DNA of 64,000 nucleotides from Tethya wilhelma (lineage: Eukaryota; Porifera; Demospongiae; Tethyida; Tethyidae): NCBI GenBank assembly GCA_964030475.1, contig CAXIPT010000003.1, positions 7,516,453-7,580,452 of the forward strand. Reading direction: 5' to 3'. The position numbers and the translations under genes were made by a program. How positions within the stretch are numbered: position 1 is the stretch's first letter; every line of letters starts with the position of its first letter. Below, one piece after another: positions 63,131 through 64,000 of the stretch. The notes beneath the pieces were generated by a model. The model was not told the origin of the DNA and made no database searches. It worked only from the letters and a program-made list of their open reading frames with translations.

Positions 63131-63891
63131 TGTGTGTGTGCGTACGCATGTGTGTATGTACGCATGTATGTACATGTGTATTTTTTTATAACCAACAACT
63201 TAACAGCTTCTGTTGTTGTTGTTGTTATTAACTCTCATTATTTGTTTGTTGTGAACAGACACAACAAACACAAGTGAATCTCAACCAGTGGGTTAGAAAT
63301 ACCAAGCATTCTTAAATATTAAAGCAATGCACACAACTATAGCAATTATCATGTTACATGAAACTTAGCTACGAAAAATTAGTTTGATAATACTCACATG
63401 TGCAAAGCTTGCTGCCAGGATGTCATTGAGGGTTGGTATGGCATCTTCCTCATTCTGGTCAGTTTCATAGGAAGAGAGGGCATTTCTCTCATACTCTAGA
63501 GGTGTATGTGTGGTGGGTTGGTAGGTGTGTGACAGCGCTTCACACAATTACAATAACAATGTGCACAATTAAGTTAACATTGTCATTCAATGTACACAGT
63601 ATAAATCTCTGACAGTAGATCCACTGATGGCAAGAAAAACACCGGCCACCATTAGAGGAGGAACAGCAATACTCTCAGCACATCAAATGAAACTAATGTG
63701 TTTTTTCATTATATTTTTCGGCAATAAATCAATATTCAGTATGGCCTCCCTCAATACGAACTGAAAGTATGATTCTGACCAAGTTCATGCTACACCATAT
63801 GGCACACTGTATGTAAATCAACAAAGCCACAGCTGTTGGTCCGTCTTAAAAAATCACTTGCAACAGAGGTGTTGTAGGAGGACTCCACCAT
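62608..63891 (-). CDS. Unknown protein with one possible TM segment, Arg-rich stretch and Ser/Pro-rich tail
   Basis: Four exons give one frame of 255 aa: 63891-63796, 63673-63598, 63537-63398, 63063-62608. The last two are well supported (donor GTGAGT at 63397; acceptor at the end of an AC repeat, 63064; long open terminal exon ending LYKP-stop). The first two are inferred: ATG at 63891 opens MVESSYNTSVASDF, and the next exon encodes a hydrophobic run, IAVPPLMVAGVFLAIS, that could be a TM helix; donors there are weak (GTGTAG, GTGTAC). Later come an Arg/Lys block (RAKRTRRKAKRRRR), repeated TDKTDEAADKADEAAAE, and a Ser/Pro-rich C-terminus. I do not recognise the family and assign no function. 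Confidence 0.5.
63064..63140. repeat. (GT)n microsatellite bordering a splice acceptor
   Basis: On the minus strand the AC tract ends in CACAG, the acceptor of exon 63063-62608; the repeat therefore occupies the usual polypyrimidine position. Confidence 0.9.
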
Positions 63892-64000
63892 GTTGAATAT
63901 GTATACAAGGTCTGTTTATCGATCACTTATAAGACGATAGTGCCAGATGTATATCTCCCTACATATATAATAGTCTTTCCACAAGTGGCAGCTGTTTGTT

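Overview
The window looks like a demosponge genome, most likely Amphimedon queenslandica or a close relative; this is inferred from gene content and not tested by a search. It is AT-rich, with short phase-coherent GT-AG introns (many of 60-150 bases). It carries poriferan-style combinations of animal extracellular domains (vWA, EGF, Ig, HRM, GAIN/GPS, laminin) together with a single group A bHLH gene. Seven isolated N characters (21362, 21768, 23451, 29290, 34689, 37794, 38619) behave as collapsed contig gaps. At least two of them separate contig ends that overlap but were not merged.

Left part (1-22.4 kb, mostly + strand): the 3' end of a vWA/EGF membrane protein gene (1-616); a complete paralogue (1025-5820: signal peptide, lysozyme-like domain, vWA, linker, three EGFs, one TM helix); a 23-exon adhesion GPCR (6177-15393: Ig, EGF array, Ig, HRM, GAIN/GPS, 7TM); a minus-strand kelch propeller gene (17032-18933) lying between two copies of a ~480-base repeat; and a gap-bounded contig with two more vWA/EGF exons (21769-22356).

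Middle (23.9-34.3 kb, minus strand): a laminin gene with both a beta-type LF domain and an L4 domain plus a gamma-like C-terminus. It appears to contain an artefactual repeat of five exons around the N at 29290. When the duplicate is collapsed, the exons I traced join into one open frame of 2074 codons.

Right part (34.7-64 kb): an SLC26A11-like anion transporter on the + strand (35358-58185), lacking its N-terminal exons and containing a ~14.2 kb intron; a two-exon group A bHLH transcription factor with a TATA box (60347-61570); and a minus-strand gene of unknown function (62608-63891) encoding one possible TM segment and an Arg-rich stretch.

The left and middle genes together make a neighbourhood of secreted or cell-surface adhesion and matrix proteins. 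The right part pairs a housekeeping-type transporter carrying a giant intron with a developmental transcription factor, an arrangement that resembles a regulatory block. No rRNA, tRNA, CRISPR, viral or prokaryotic feature was seen. All exon boundaries were read by eye from splice consensus and reading phase; none was confirmed with transcripts.
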